Assembly (NCBI RefSeq): GCF_003065605.1
Contig: NZ_CP026952.1
Location: 1,736,001-1,800,000 of the forward strand
Direction: 5' to 3'
Length of the DNA stretch: 64,000 bases
Source of the DNA: Aeromicrobium chenweiae
GTDB taxonomy: Bacteria > Actinomycetota > Actinomycetes > Propionibacteriales > Nocardioidaceae
Part shown: piece after piece, positions 50,517-58,616 of the stretch
Position numbering within the stretch: position 1 is the stretch's first letter
Layout of the letters: each line of letters begins with the position of its first letter
Translations under genes and position numbers: made by a program
Notes under the pieces: generated by a model
Database searches by the model: none
Seen by the model: the letters and a program-made list of their open reading frames with translations, nothing else
Told to the model about the DNA's origin: nothing

Positions 50517-51038
50517 GTGTTGACCACATCCCTGCTTCTGCGTGCCCGCCGCGCCGCCGGTTTGTCACAGGGCGAGCTTGCTCTTCGTGCCGGCACGTCG
50601 CGACCAACGTTGTCGGCGTACGAACATGGCCGGAAGTCGCCGAGCCTGGCGACGGCGGGCCGTATCGTCGCGGCGGCTGGTTTCGATCTGGGTCTGATGC
50701 CGCGGATCGTGTTCACCGAGCATGCCGTTGGTCGCGGCCGGACGATCTCGGTCCCTTCGCGGCTTCCACGACTCGATGCTGCCGTCGCCTTCGCTGCGGT
50801 GGAGCTTCCGTTGCATCTGAACTGGTCGGACCGTGGCCGGATCTTCGATCTTCGTAACCGTCGCCAACGGGCGCGGGTGTACGAGATTGTCTTGCGCGAG
50901 GGACGCCCAGAAGATCTCCTGGCCTATGTCGATGGGCTACTCCTGATGGATCTGTGGGACGAGTTGGTGCTGCCCGCTGATGTGAGGGCGGCATGGTCGC
51001 CGGTGGTGGCACCTGAAGCAGTTCGGGTGGTCGCATGA
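50517..51038 (+). CDS. XRE-family helix-turn-helix protein, putative antitoxin
   Basis: 173 residues. N-terminal HTH (LLLRARRAAGLSQGELALRA, then GTSRPTLSAYEHGRKSPSL) about residues 5-55; C-terminal part (LPLHLNWSDRGRIFDLRNRR, YEIVLREGRPEDLLAYVDG) is helical and has no family I can name. The start GTG 50517 is chosen because it follows the -10 by 6 bases and codons before it overlap the decayed gene. It overlaps the nucleotidyltransferase gene (ATGA), the usual antitoxin-first order. Confidence 0.8.
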   Translation: MLTTSLLLRARRAAGLSQGELALRAGTSRPTLSAYEHGRKSPSLATAGRIVAAAGFDLGLMPRIVFTEHAVGRGRTISVPSRLPRLDAAVAFAAVELPLHLNWSDRGRIFDLRNRRQRARVYEIVLREGRPEDLLAYVDGLLLMDLWDELVLPADVRAAWSPVVAPEAVRVVA

Positions 51039-51664
51039 CGGGGGAGGGGCTGACTGGTTTCCAGGTCACGGTGTCCCGGCTCTTCTTCGAGTTGGACGAG
51101 TCTGCGGGCTACGTCGTGGCTGGCGGTGCGGCGCTACTGGCCTCGGATCTCATCACGCGACCGACTCAAGATCTTGACCTCTTCGCTGGCTCACCCATCG
51201 TGTCTGTCGCACCCGCCAAGGACGCGCTACTCCGCGCGCTGCACAAGCGCGGTTGGACCGCGACGATCATCCATGACGATCCGATGTTCTGCCGGTTATC
51301 GGTCACTGGAGACGATGAGGTGCTGGTTGACTTGGCGCTGGATTCACCGCCTTCCTCGACTCCAGAGCTCACGATCCTTGGTCCGACGCTCGCGCCGTTG
51401 GAGCTGGCGGGACGCAAGATGCTGGCCTTGTTCGGGCGTGCCGAGGTCAGAGATTTCGCCGATGTCTACCGGCTCGCTGAACGGTTCGGCAAAGAGGCCC
51501 TCCTGGCTGAGGCGGCGGCCGCGGATCCCGGTTTTGACCCGGTCGTGTTGGTCCAGATGATGGGCTCGCTCGAACGTTTCGATGACGATGAGTTCCCCAT
51601 GGCCCCGGACGAGGTCCCGGTCGTACGTGCCTTCTTCAGGAATTGGGTCGAAGAACTTCCCTGA
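51035..51664 (+). CDS. AbiEii/MenT-like nucleotidyltransferase, putative toxin
   Basis: 209 residues of the DUF1814/AbiEii nucleotidyltransferase class. NTase motif VVAGGAALLASDLITRPTQDLDLFAG (in parts): GG and DxD-type DLDLF near residues 29-50; a distal VDLALDSP could be the third acidic residue, and KMLALFGRAEVRDFADVYRLAE is the family's conserved basic helix. Homologous MenT toxins add nucleotides to tRNA acceptor stems. Overlap with the XRE gene implies a type II/IV-like toxin-antitoxin unit inside a tRNA-borne element. Activity is inferred. Confidence 0.82.
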   Translation: MTGEGLTGFQVTVSRLFFELDESAGYVVAGGAALLASDLITRPTQDLDLFAGSPIVSVAPAKDALLRALHKRGWTATIIHDDPMFCRLSVTGDDEVLVDLALDSPPSSTPELTILGPTLAPLELAGRKMLALFGRAEVRDFADVYRLAERFGKEALLAEAAAADPGFDPVVLVQMMGSLERFDDDEFPMAPDEVPVVRAFFRNWVEELP

Positions 51665-51735
51665 CGAGCCCCTGAGCTGAATAGATGGTCACGCGTGCGG
51701 GCAGCCGAATGAGGTCAATCGCAGGCGTATGACTA

Positions 51736-51775
51736 GTGACCGTGTCGCCCCTCAGACACGCAAAAGATACTGCGA
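51736..51775 (+). repeat. Middle att copy (degenerate)
   Basis: Contains TGACCGTGTCGCCCCTC, identical to 60720-60736, then AGACACGCAAAAGATA close to GGACACACAAGCGATA of the right copy. Preceding GTATGACT is also shared with the right copy, so both look like right-hand ends of related elements. Confidence 0.75.
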
Positions 51776-51791
51776 TTGCAGTCAAATACCA

Positions 51792-51825
51792 CAACAGGCC
51801 TCGACCGATCGGTCGAGGCCTGTTG
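51792..51825. terminator. Perfect 34-bp palindrome
   Basis: CAACAGGCCTCGACCGA (51792-51808) followed directly by its exact reverse complement TCGGTCGAGGCCTGTTG (51809-51825), no loop. Located just right of the middle att copy. Could act as a terminator for the upstream toxin gene or be part of a recombination or transfer site. Confidence 0.6.
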
Positions 51826-52057
51826 CGTCATGCAATCGAGTCGGCCCGCTGCGGCGCTCAGGGCATCCCACTGGACGTAATCGGCGCCGTCGCGTCGGTC
51901 GGCGAGGCTCGACGGGGCTTCGCCGCCTCGATTCGCGCCGGGTCCCAGCCGATGGTCGCCGGGAGCGTACGGCGCGGCCGGGCCCGGTGGAAGCGCGCTG
52001 AGACGCCTGCCGTCCACGCTACGCGAAACTGCGGGACGCTCGACCGATCACACGAGC
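51826..52057. other. Spacer at the left end of accessory element 2
   Basis: About 230 bases with overlapping short frames that look non-coding on both strands. No RNA gene recognised. Confidence 0.35.
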
Positions 52058-53131
52058 TCAGCGAGACATGAGCGGGTAGTCGGTGTACCCCTGACGGCCG
52101 CCGCCGTAGAAGGTGTCACTGTCTGCCTCGTTCAGCTCGGCACCGACCCGCCAGCGCTCGACCAGGTCGGGGTTCGCCAGCAGCGGGCGTCCGACCGCGA
52201 CGAGATCGGCGAGACCCCCGGCGACGATCGCGTCAGCGGACTCGAGGCTGGTCACCTCGTTGAAACCGTCGTTGGCGATCGTGACGCCGCCGAAGCGACC
52301 CACGAGCGCGCGGATCAGCTCAGACCGCGGGTCAGCGAGATACGAGATGTACGCGATACTGAGAGGATCGATCGCGTCGACAAGAGTCCGGTACGTGGTC
52401 GCGGTCTGCTCGGCGTCCGCCTCGATGACGTCCTGGGCGTTGATCGACGGCGAGATGCGGATGCCGACCCTCTCCGGCCCTATCGCTGCCGCGATGCCCT
52501 CGACGACCTCGATTGCGAGGCGCGCCCGCTTCACCGGCGTGCCGCCGTAGGCGTCGGTCCGTTTGTTGGAGCTCGGGGCGAAGAACTGGTGCAGGAGGTA
52601 GCCGTTCGCACCGTGGACCTCGACGCCGTCGGCGCCCGCTGCGACCGCCTGCTTCGCCGCGTGCACGAACTCGGCGACTACCGCGGGCATCTCGGCCTCC
52701 GCGAGCGCCCGCGGAGTAGTAAAGGGCTTCATGCCGCCGCGCGTGTATATTTCGCCCGCAGCCGCGATCGCGCTCGGCGCCACCGTGTCGTGAGTTGACT
52801 TGTTGTCAGGGTGAGCGAGCCGGCCGACATGCATCAGCTGGACGAAGATCCTTCCGCCGGCAGCGTGTACGGCATCCGTGACGGCACGCCACCCTTCCAC
52901 CTGCTCGTCCGAGTGGATGCCAGGGGTGTCGAAGTAGCCCTGTCCGGCCAGGCTGGGTTGGGTGCCCTCGGTGATCACGAGGCCGGCGCTGGCCCGCTGC
53001 GCGTAATACTCGGCAGCAGACCGTCTCGGAACACCACCGTCGCCCGCGCGACTGCGCGTCATTGGCGCCATGGCGACGCGGTTGGGCAGGGACAGGTCGC
53101 CGAGCTGGATCGGATCGAACAACGTGGTCAC
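52058..53131 (-). CDS. Old yellow enzyme family alkene reductase (NADH:flavin oxidoreductase)
   Basis: 357-residue FMN enzyme that reduces activated C=C bonds or nitro compounds. N-terminal LFDPIQLGDLSLPNRVAMAPMTRSRA, active-site pair in EVHGANGYLLHQFFAPSSNKR (His/Asn), GGRIFVQLMHVGRLAHP and the C-terminal phosphate-binding GGLADLVAVGRPLLANP are present. GTG 53131 gives VTTLFDPIQ...; an upstream ATG at 53167 is possible. A TTGGTCGACCAA palindrome 108 bp upstream suggests TetR-type induction by electrophiles. Confidence 0.93.
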   Translation of the reverse strand: MTTLFDPIQLGDLSLPNRVAMAPMTRSRAGDGGVPRRSAAEYYAQRASAGLVITEGTQPSLAGQGYFDTPGIHSDEQVEGWRAVTDAVHAAGGRIFVQLMHVGRLAHPDNKSTHDTVAPSAIAAAGEIYTRGGMKPFTTPRALAEAEMPAVVAEFVHAAKQAVAAGADGVEVHGANGYLLHQFFAPSSNKRTDAYGGTPVKRARLAIEVVEGIAAAIGPERVGIRISPSINAQDVIEADAEQTATTYRTLVDAIDPLSIAYISYLADPRSELIRALVGRFGGVTIANDGFNEVTSLESADAIVAGGLADLVAVGRPLLANPDLVERWRVGAELNEADSDTFYGGGRQGYTDYPLMSR

Positions 53132-53238
53132 AGAGGTCTTCTCTCGTGGACGGGACGGGACAGGCATTTCGGCACTGCTCGCTCACGCCTCGTCGGTGGG
53201 CGGCGGACACGGCCTCGGTCAGAACCGTAACATGGTTT

Positions 53239-53250
53239 TTGGTCGACCAA
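53239..53250. promoter_or_regulatory. Palindrome TTGGTCGACCAA, candidate TetR-type operator for the OYE gene
   Basis: Twelve-base perfect palindrome in the spacer upstream of the OYE gene; flanking TGGTT/AACCA on outer sides give partial extension. The resemblance to TetR/NemR-type sites is by symmetry only. Confidence 0.5.
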
Positions 53251-53314
53251 CCAATATGTCTGCGGTATCCCTGCGTGAGCGCGAAGATTGGACGACGCGT
53301 CTCTCGGAAGACGC

Positions 53315-54613
53315 CTACTGTGCGGCTGTCATGGGGTGCGCTCGATTCACGGCGCGATGCATCGCGATCGTCGCAACGAGGCCGATGGCCACGGCCGCGA
53401 GGATGGCGATCTGTGCGGTGATGAACGCGGGGATGTAGTCGGCGCCGTGCCCGGGCAGCCCGGAGGCGACTTCCTGGGCGAGGTGGTCATCGGAGATGCG
53501 GTTGCTAACCAGTGCCGCAATTGTCAGGGCGTAGACCGCGACGACGGCCGCTTCGGAGCCGAGCCGCATGAAGTTGAGGACTCCGGCGGCGGCACCGCTG
53601 CTGTGGGGCGGCACGGAGGCCAGGGCGGCGCCGTCGACGAACCCGAGTGGCAGCCCGAAGGAGAAGCCGAGAATGACCATCGGGATGATCAGAACCCAGA
53701 CCGGCGCGGTCGTCGCTACCAGGAGCATCCCGGCGTTGCCGATCAGCATGAGCGCGATGCAGATGTAGAACAGGGTGAAGATCGTGGACTTGGGGATCTT
53801 CGCGACCATGCGTGCGCCGAGGGTCGGACCGACCAGCACTGGGGCGGTCATCGCGAGCATGAGCAGTCCGGTCGCGCCGGGATCGAGGTCGTAGACCGAG
53901 CTCAGCGCGACGGGTAGGTAGGTGAGCAGAGCGATGTACCCGCAAGCCTGGATCACCGGCAGCAGCACGATCGACATGAAGCGGACGTTGCGCAGCAGGT
54001 GCACGTCGAATATCCGCGCGCCGGCCTGGCGGTCATGCCGGACGGAGGGCACCTTGCCGTGGAGGAGCAGCGGCAGCAGCAACGCCACACCGAAAGCGAC
54101 GAACACCCCGCGCCATCCGACAGCAGCCGTGAGCAGCCCGGCGATGGTGGGTCCGAGGGCGAGCCCTGCGCCGATCATGGTGCCGAGCAGCGCGAAGCTC
54201 CGGGTGCGCGCCGCGCCCTCGTAGGCGCCCGAGATGATCGCTGTCACCGACACGCCGATGGCGGCGCCCGCGGCGCCAGCCAGTAGGCGGCCGATGTCCA
54301 GCACGAGAAGGTTCGGGGCGAACGCGCTGAGCACGGACCCCCCGATCGTGCCCGTGACCCCGATGAGGAGGGTCGGCTTGTAGCCGACCCGGTCCGACAC
54401 CGTTCCCCACACCAAGGTGAAGACAGCGAAGGCGACGTTGAAGCTGTTGACGACCCATTGCAGCGTGGCCGGGTCGGAACCGAGATCGCCGGCGATCGAG
54501 GGGAGTGCTGTCGCGGTGCCAGCGACGTTGAGCGGCACGACGAACACCGCGAGAAGCAGCGCCGGCAGCGTCAGGAACGAGTTGGCAGATGACCCGGTGG
54601 AGGCGGAAGTCAT
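53315..54613 (-). CDS. MFS transporter (drug-efflux type)
   Basis: 432 residues with twelve to fourteen hydrophobic segments. Motif A-like GTVSDRVGYKPTLLIGV between helices 2 and 3; motif C-like GAGLALGPTIAGLLTAAVGWRGVF, and MTAPVLVGPTLGARMVAKIPKST before helix 8-9. ATG 54613 is used; the frame extends to 54718 across the divergent spacer. Divergent from a TetR regulator at 54814, its likely repressor. Confidence 0.9.
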   Translation of the reverse strand: MTSASTGSSANSFLTLPALLLAVFVVPLNVAGTATALPSIAGDLGSDPATLQWVVNSFNVAFAVFTLVWGTVSDRVGYKPTLLIGVTGTIGGSVLSAFAPNLLVLDIGRLLAGAAGAAIGVSVTAIISGAYEGAARTRSFALLGTMIGAGLALGPTIAGLLTAAVGWRGVFVAFGVALLLPLLLHGKVPSVRHDRQAGARIFDVHLLRNVRFMSIVLLPVIQACGYIALLTYLPVALSSVYDLDPGATGLLMLAMTAPVLVGPTLGARMVAKIPKSTIFTLFYICIALMLIGNAGMLLVATTAPVWVLIIPMVILGFSFGLPLGFVDGAALASVPPHSSGAAAGVLNFMRLGSEAAVVAVYALTIAALVSNRISDDHLAQEVASGLPGHGADYIPAFITAQIAILAAVAIGLVATIAMHRAVNRAHPMTAAQ

Positions 54614-54813
54614 GTCGTCGGCGGCAAGGTGGATGACGGTATCGGCGATCTGACGAGGGCGCGTTTGCGGACAAGTCGCTTCATAGTTCGTGGTCGCTCT
54701 CTGCAGCGGGGCAGCCATCTCGACCGTTGGTCGCCATGGCCACGGCGGCGGGGACGAGCAGGGACACTACACCATTTCTGGCTAATCACTCCAAAATGAC
54801 CTATGATGGCAAA

Positions 54814-55419
54814 ATGGCGCGACCACGGAAGTTCGACGAGGACACGGTCATCGAGGCGGCCCGTAACCAGTTCTGGCACCACGGGTACGAGGGAACGAGC
54901 ATGGCCCAGCTCTGCGAGGCCACAGGAGTCGGCTCGCAGAGCCTCTATGGAGCCTTCGGAAGTAAGCGCGACCTGTTCGTGCGCACCCTCGGCGACTACT
55001 GTGGCAACCAGCTGACCGGCCTCACGCAGAGCGAAGAAGCCGCCAGTGACTCTTGGGCGTGGCTGATGGCCGCCGTGACCTTCGAGGACGACGGCCGCAT
55101 AGGTCTCACCCGCGACGGGTGCTACCTCTCCGACTCGGCAGCCGCGCTGTCGCGCCTGGACGACAAGGTCCACGACGCATCGCGACGAACATTCACCGAG
55201 ATCCTCGGAGTTTTCGCCACGGCGCTGACCCGAGCGAAGTCGCAGGGGGTGGTGCGCCCTGACGTCAACGTCGAGGAGGCCGCGCTGTCGCTGCTGGTCG
55301 CGATGCAGGGCGTCGAGTTCCTCCGCAAGTCCGGTCTCGACGACGGGCAGTTCGAGAAGGCGAAGTCGAGCACCATCGATGGGCTGAGCCGGGCCTTCAC
55401 GATCCACGCTGAGAATTGA
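54814..55419 (+). CDS. TetR/AcrR family regulator
   Basis: 201 residues. HTH at the N-terminus: ARPRKFDEDTVIEAARNQFW, GYEGTSMAQLCEATGVGSQS, LYGAFGSKRDLF. The ligand domain contains SRDGCYLSDSAA-like Cys (RDGCYLSDSA), typical of the YxaF/LmrA-like group that often controls MDR or quinone-responsive genes. TATGAT at 54802-54807 is 6 bases before ATG 54814, implying a leaderless mRNA. Divergent from the MFS gene. Confidence 0.9.
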   Translation: MARPRKFDEDTVIEAARNQFWHHGYEGTSMAQLCEATGVGSQSLYGAFGSKRDLFVRTLGDYCGNQLTGLTQSEEAASDSWAWLMAAVTFEDDGRIGLTRDGCYLSDSAAALSRLDDKVHDASRRTFTEILGVFATALTRAKSQGVVRPDVNVEEAALSLLVAMQGVEFLRKSGLDDGQFEKAKSSTIDGLSRAFTIHAEN

Positions 55420-55860
55420 GCGGTACGAACGCAGATCGGAGCCAGCTCGTCGACGTCGCCGAAGGACTGAGCCGTCCCGGGCTGGCTGCCGCCTCCTTGT
55501 GAGTCAGGGAGGATGAGCACGTGCCACTCGGTCGCACCGTCCCCTATGTGCTGGGGCCGTCGTTTGCGCACGAGGTCAAGCTTTAACTGAGGGCGAGCCA
55601 ACCGTTCTCGACCCGCCAGCGACGGGTCGGCGAACTTGTCTGCATCCAGAACCCGTCCCGTTCGCCCTTCAGGTCCGGGGAAGGAGGACGATGGCGGTCT
55701 GGTCGGCGCTCTCTAGCCGGTCGGGGTCGATCCCGGCTTGCCCAGGCCTCGATGTCTTGGAGGACGGCCAGGACGAGGTCGGCGAGCTGCTCGGCGTCCG
55801 GCACGCTCAGCCATTCGGCGACCGCGTCCGCGGCGATCGCGTCCTTCTCGTCCCCGCCTA
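55420..55860. other. Decayed coding sequence, no intact gene
   Basis: About 440 bases. On the minus strand broken frames read GGDEKDAIAADAVAEWLSVP, DAEQLADLVLAVLQDIEAWA and then, in a shifted frame, IDPDRLESADQTAIVLLP, which look like fragments of one lost protein. No family recognised. Confidence 0.4.
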
Positions 55861-55950
55861 GTCCTTGGTCCAGGACTGCGCGCTGGCGACGTGGAGAACC
55901 GCCGCCTCGTCGAACTCTCTCGGTCTGGCCAGCCCTCCAGGGTTGCCCAT
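55861..55950 (-). pseudogene. TetR-family regulator, N-terminal fragment only
   Basis: From ATG 55950 the frame reads MGNPGGLARPREFDEAAVLH, the start of a TetR-type HTH, then ends at TAG (55861-55863) after 29 residues without the recognition helix. The rest of the gene is replaced by decayed sequence. Its promoter-side operator (55966-55987) is intact, so the neighbouring MDR gene may be constitutive or captured by another TetR. Confidence 0.6.
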
Positions 55951-55952
55951 AG

Positions 55953-55987
55953 TTGACGGTTCAGTCCATAACTCAGTAGCGTTATGG
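55953..55987 (+). promoter_or_regulatory. Promoter and operator of the MDR gene
   Basis: TTGACG (55953-55958) and TAGCGT (55977-55982) are 18 bases apart. CCATAAC (55966-55972) and GTTATGG (55981-55987) form a perfect 7-bp inverted repeat with an 8-base spacer covering the -10, a standard TetR-type operator layout. Confidence 0.6.
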
Positions 55988-56016
55988 ATGATCCAATCAA
56001 AAATATGGAGGTCGGG

Positions 56017-57051
56017 ATGACAGGCGAAGTGACAGGACCGATGCGAGCGGTGGTGCATGACCACCACGGCGACCCGCGCCAGGTGCTCCGGCTCGCCCAG
56101 CTGCCCCCCGTGGGAGCCCCGGGCCCAGGAGAAGTCTCGATCCGGGTGACGGTCCGACCGGCGCATCCCGGAGACCTCCTCGGCATCACCGGTGGAGGGG
56201 GTCCGGCCGGGTCAGCAGGGAAACCCCGGATCCCGGGCTTCGACGGGGCAGGCGTCGTGGTGGCCGTCGGCCGCGACGTGGTCGACCTCCAGCCGGGGCA
56301 ACGAGTGGCGTTCTTCCCGGTCCCGGGGGCCTGGGCCGAGCACGTGATCGCGTCGGCTTCGGCTGTGGTGCCAGTGCCGGACGAGATCGATGACTCCACC
56401 GCGGCTCTGATGCTGGTCAACCCGTTGACCATGCAGATGCTGCTGCGCGCCCTGGATGAGGCGTGGGCCGGAACGCCGCGTCCATTCGTCCAGACGGCGG
56501 CGGGGTCCTCCGTCGGACGGCTGATCGCCGCCGCGGCCGAACGGCACGACTTTCCGCTGGTGAACCTGGTCCGCAGCGCCGCCGGCGCTGGTGCGCTCAC
56601 CGAGCGGTTCCCGTCGCTGACCACTATCTCCACCTCTGAACCCGACTGGCCGGCCCGGATGCGCGACGCACTGGGAGAACCTGCATCGGTCGTCCTCGAT
56701 GCTGTCGGAGGCGCGTTGGCGACGAATCTGCTCGCCGGTCTCGCCGACGGAGGGTCCCTGATCAGCTACGGAAGGCTCTCCGGGTCCTCCGTCTCGCTGG
56801 GCGCCACGGACGTCGTCGGACGCGAGCTGCGGACCCGCGGAGTGTCGATCGGGCGATGGGGTCGGTTGGATGCCGAGCTGCGCCGCGAGGACGTGGCCTT
56901 CGCGCTCGCCACGGCACAGGCGCGGCCCGACCTGTTCGGGGTCGCGGCGAGCTATGACCTGGCGGACTTCGCGAACGCAGTAGACGAGGTCGGTCGTCCC
57001 GGCAAGGTCGGCACCGTCCTGCTGACCAGCCCGACCGAGCAGCCCGCCTGA
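56017..57051 (+). CDS. Zinc-independent MDR oxidoreductase (trans-2-enoyl reductase/quinone reductase-like)
   Basis: 344 residues. N-terminal GroES-like domain (MRAVVHDHHGDPRQVLRLAQ) and Rossmann segment with TAAGSSVGRLIAAAAERHDF in place of the classical GxGxxG, as in MECR/ETR1-like enzymes. FDGAGVVVAVGRDVVDLQPG is the usual MDR block; no zinc ligands. GGAGGT at 56007-56012 selects ATG 56017; in-frame ATG 55984 lies inside the operator. Likely NADPH-dependent reduction of enones or quinones. Confidence 0.88.
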   Translation: MTGEVTGPMRAVVHDHHGDPRQVLRLAQLPPVGAPGPGEVSIRVTVRPAHPGDLLGITGGGGPAGSAGKPRIPGFDGAGVVVAVGRDVVDLQPGQRVAFFPVPGAWAEHVIASASAVVPVPDEIDDSTAALMLVNPLTMQMLLRALDEAWAGTPRPFVQTAAGSSVGRLIAAAAERHDFPLVNLVRSAAGAGALTERFPSLTTISTSEPDWPARMRDALGEPASVVLDAVGGALATNLLAGLADGGSLISYGRLSGSSVSLGATDVVGRELRTRGVSIGRWGRLDAELRREDVAFALATAQARPDLFGVAASYDLADFANAVDEVGRPGKVGTVLLTSPTEQPA

Positions 57052-57574
57052 CGGCGGTGACGAACGTGATGGACTTCGGCATCCCCGGCGCGGACGAGGT
57101 GACCCAGGCCATCGCGGGCCTCGCGGTATCCGACGTTCGTCACGTGTCTCTTTCCAACTGGCGCTGACCGCGGTCCCTCGCGCGGTGGCCGCCTGACGCG
57201 GCTCGACGGCCCCTGTCCGGCCGGCAAGCGAAGGATGGACCGAGGACGCTGACAGGCTTGGCCGACCACGCGGTCGGTGTCGATCCCGATCGAGACCGCA
57301 TCACCGCGGCAGCGGTTTGCCCAGACGCAGGACCACCTGCTTCTAGGGTGTCTGGCACAACCGCGTGTGGCTGAGGGCAAGCCCGGCGATGGGCAGACGA
57401 GCACTCGAGTCAAGAGCATCGCGTCTGGGCATCCTGACGGCGCTCGTGGTCACTGCACCAGCAGGCCCTGCACGTCACCGCGACCGGCGCCCCGATGGGG
57501 ACGCCGGTCGCGTCATCGCCTCGCCCCAGCGGGCGACCACTTCATCGCGGAGATCGATAGGAAATGCTCTTGCT
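57052..57574. other. Mostly non-coding spacer with a small remnant frame
   Basis: 520 bases. A short plus frame at 57069-57167 reads MDFGIPGADEVTQAIAGLAV and stops after 32 residues, possibly the 5' end of a lost gene. The rest has no convincing gene on either strand. Confidence 0.4.
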
Positions 57575-58324
57575 TTAGAGCTGGGCCTGGCCGCCGTCGG
57601 CGAAGAGCTCGGTGCCCGTGACGAAGCTGGCCTGGTCCGAGGCCAGGAACAACACCGCGTTGGCGATCTCATCGGGGAGCCCGATGCGTCCGAGTGGCAC
57701 GTTCCCGGCAAGCATGTCGAGCAGACCCTGGGCCTGGGAGGGGTCGGGTGCCAGACCAGCGAGGCCCGGGGTGTTGATCGGCCCGGGTGCGATCACGTTG
57801 ACCCGGATCTGGCGGCCGGCGAGCTCGGCGGCCCAGGTGCGGGTGAACGAGCGCAGCGCAGCCTTGGTTGCGGCGTAGACACCGAACGCCGGGTTGCCCT
57901 TGCTGGCCGCTGCCGAGCCGGCGATGACGACCGATGCGCCGTCGACGAGCACGGGCAGTGCCTGCTGCACGGTGAACACCGTGCCGCGGACGTTGACTCT
58001 GAAGGTCTCGTCGAACCCTTCGGGGGTCAGTTCCTCCAAGGTGGCGAACGCGCCGCCGCCAGCGTTGACGAACAGGATGTCGAGGCCCTGCCCACGTGCG
58101 GCGATGGTGGTGAACACCCGGTCGAGGTCGTCGAGATCGGCGACGTCACCGCGGATCCCGGTGACGTTCTCACCCAGCGCTGCAACCGCACTGTCGAGCT
58201 CGGCCTGGCGGCGGCCGGTGATGAAGACGTGCGCTCCCTCATCGACGAAACGCCGGGCGGCGGCCAGACCGATGCCTGAGGTGGCACCGGTGATCAGGGC
58301 CGTCTTGTTGTCCAGTTGTCCCAT
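57575..58324 (-). CDS. SDR family oxidoreductase
   Basis: 249-residue classical SDR: TGATSGIGLAAARRFVDEGA (cofactor loop, residues about 13-32), FVNAGGGAFATLEEL (NAG motif), catalytic Ser in AGSAAASKGN, YAATKAALRSF for Tyr/Lys, and C-terminal FVTGTELFADGGQ. TGRRQAEL after strand 2 suggests NADP. Divergent from a TetR gene; two nearly identical palindromes (58500-58509, 58558-58567) sit between them, so it is probably repressed by that TetR. Confidence 0.93.
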   Translation of the reverse strand: MGQLDNKTALITGATSGIGLAAARRFVDEGAHVFITGRRQAELDSAVAALGENVTGIRGDVADLDDLDRVFTTIAARGQGLDILFVNAGGGAFATLEELTPEGFDETFRVNVRGTVFTVQQALPVLVDGASVVIAGSAAASKGNPAFGVYAATKAALRSFTRTWAAELAGRQIRVNVIAPGPINTPGLAGLAPDPSQAQGLLDMLAGNVPLGRIGLPDEIANAVLFLASDQASFVTGTELFADGGQAQL

Positions 58325-58499
58325 GATGATGCTTCTTCCTTTGCGGTTGATGGTGATTTGTTGGGTGCGGCTGGCCTCGAATGCCAGCGGTCAAGGGGTT
58401 TCAGTCGGAGTCTGCGGTCAACGTCGGGATGACGCGGTCGCTGACGCCGGGGGTACGGGTCGGTATCGAGGACGAAGGCCTGCTGTCTCGGCGTTTGGT

Positions 58500-58509
58500 A
58501 CCGTACGGT
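58500..58509. promoter_or_regulatory. Palindrome ACCGTACGGT, operator candidate on the SDR side
   Basis: Perfect 10-base palindrome with TATTAAC read on the SDR strand next to it. Same outer bases as the palindrome 58 bp away. Confidence 0.5.
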
Positions 58510-58557
58510 TAATAACGCGAACCTAGCATGATCGAGACGCCCGGCGCAAAGTTTCAA

Positions 58558-58567
58558 ACCGATCGGT
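58558..58567. promoter_or_regulatory. Palindrome ACCGATCGGT, operator candidate on the TetR side
   Basis: Perfect 10-base palindrome, 13 bases before TATGAT (58580-58585), the likely -10 of the TetR gene, so it would lie in the promoter spacer. GATCGGT also recurs at 59473-59479 directly before the NTF2-like gene, a half-site. Confidence 0.55.
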
Positions 58568-58616
58568 CTCAAACCGGGGTATGATGGCTGCATCACAGAC
58601 CAAGGAAGGGGGCGGC

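Larger units (their letters stand above)
48855..51759. mobile_element. Accessory element 1 at tRNA-Leu (about 2.9 kb)
   Basis: Bounded by the tRNA 3' end and the imperfect att copy at 51748-51759. Contains an integrase remnant next to the tRNA, decayed genes, a small unknown gene and a toxin-antitoxin-like pair. Lower GC than neighbours. Likely a degenerate integrative element. Confidence 0.7.

Noticed and set aside
55713..56633. Minus-strand 306-codon frame
   Set aside because: Mostly antisense to the MDR gene; composition not protein-like.
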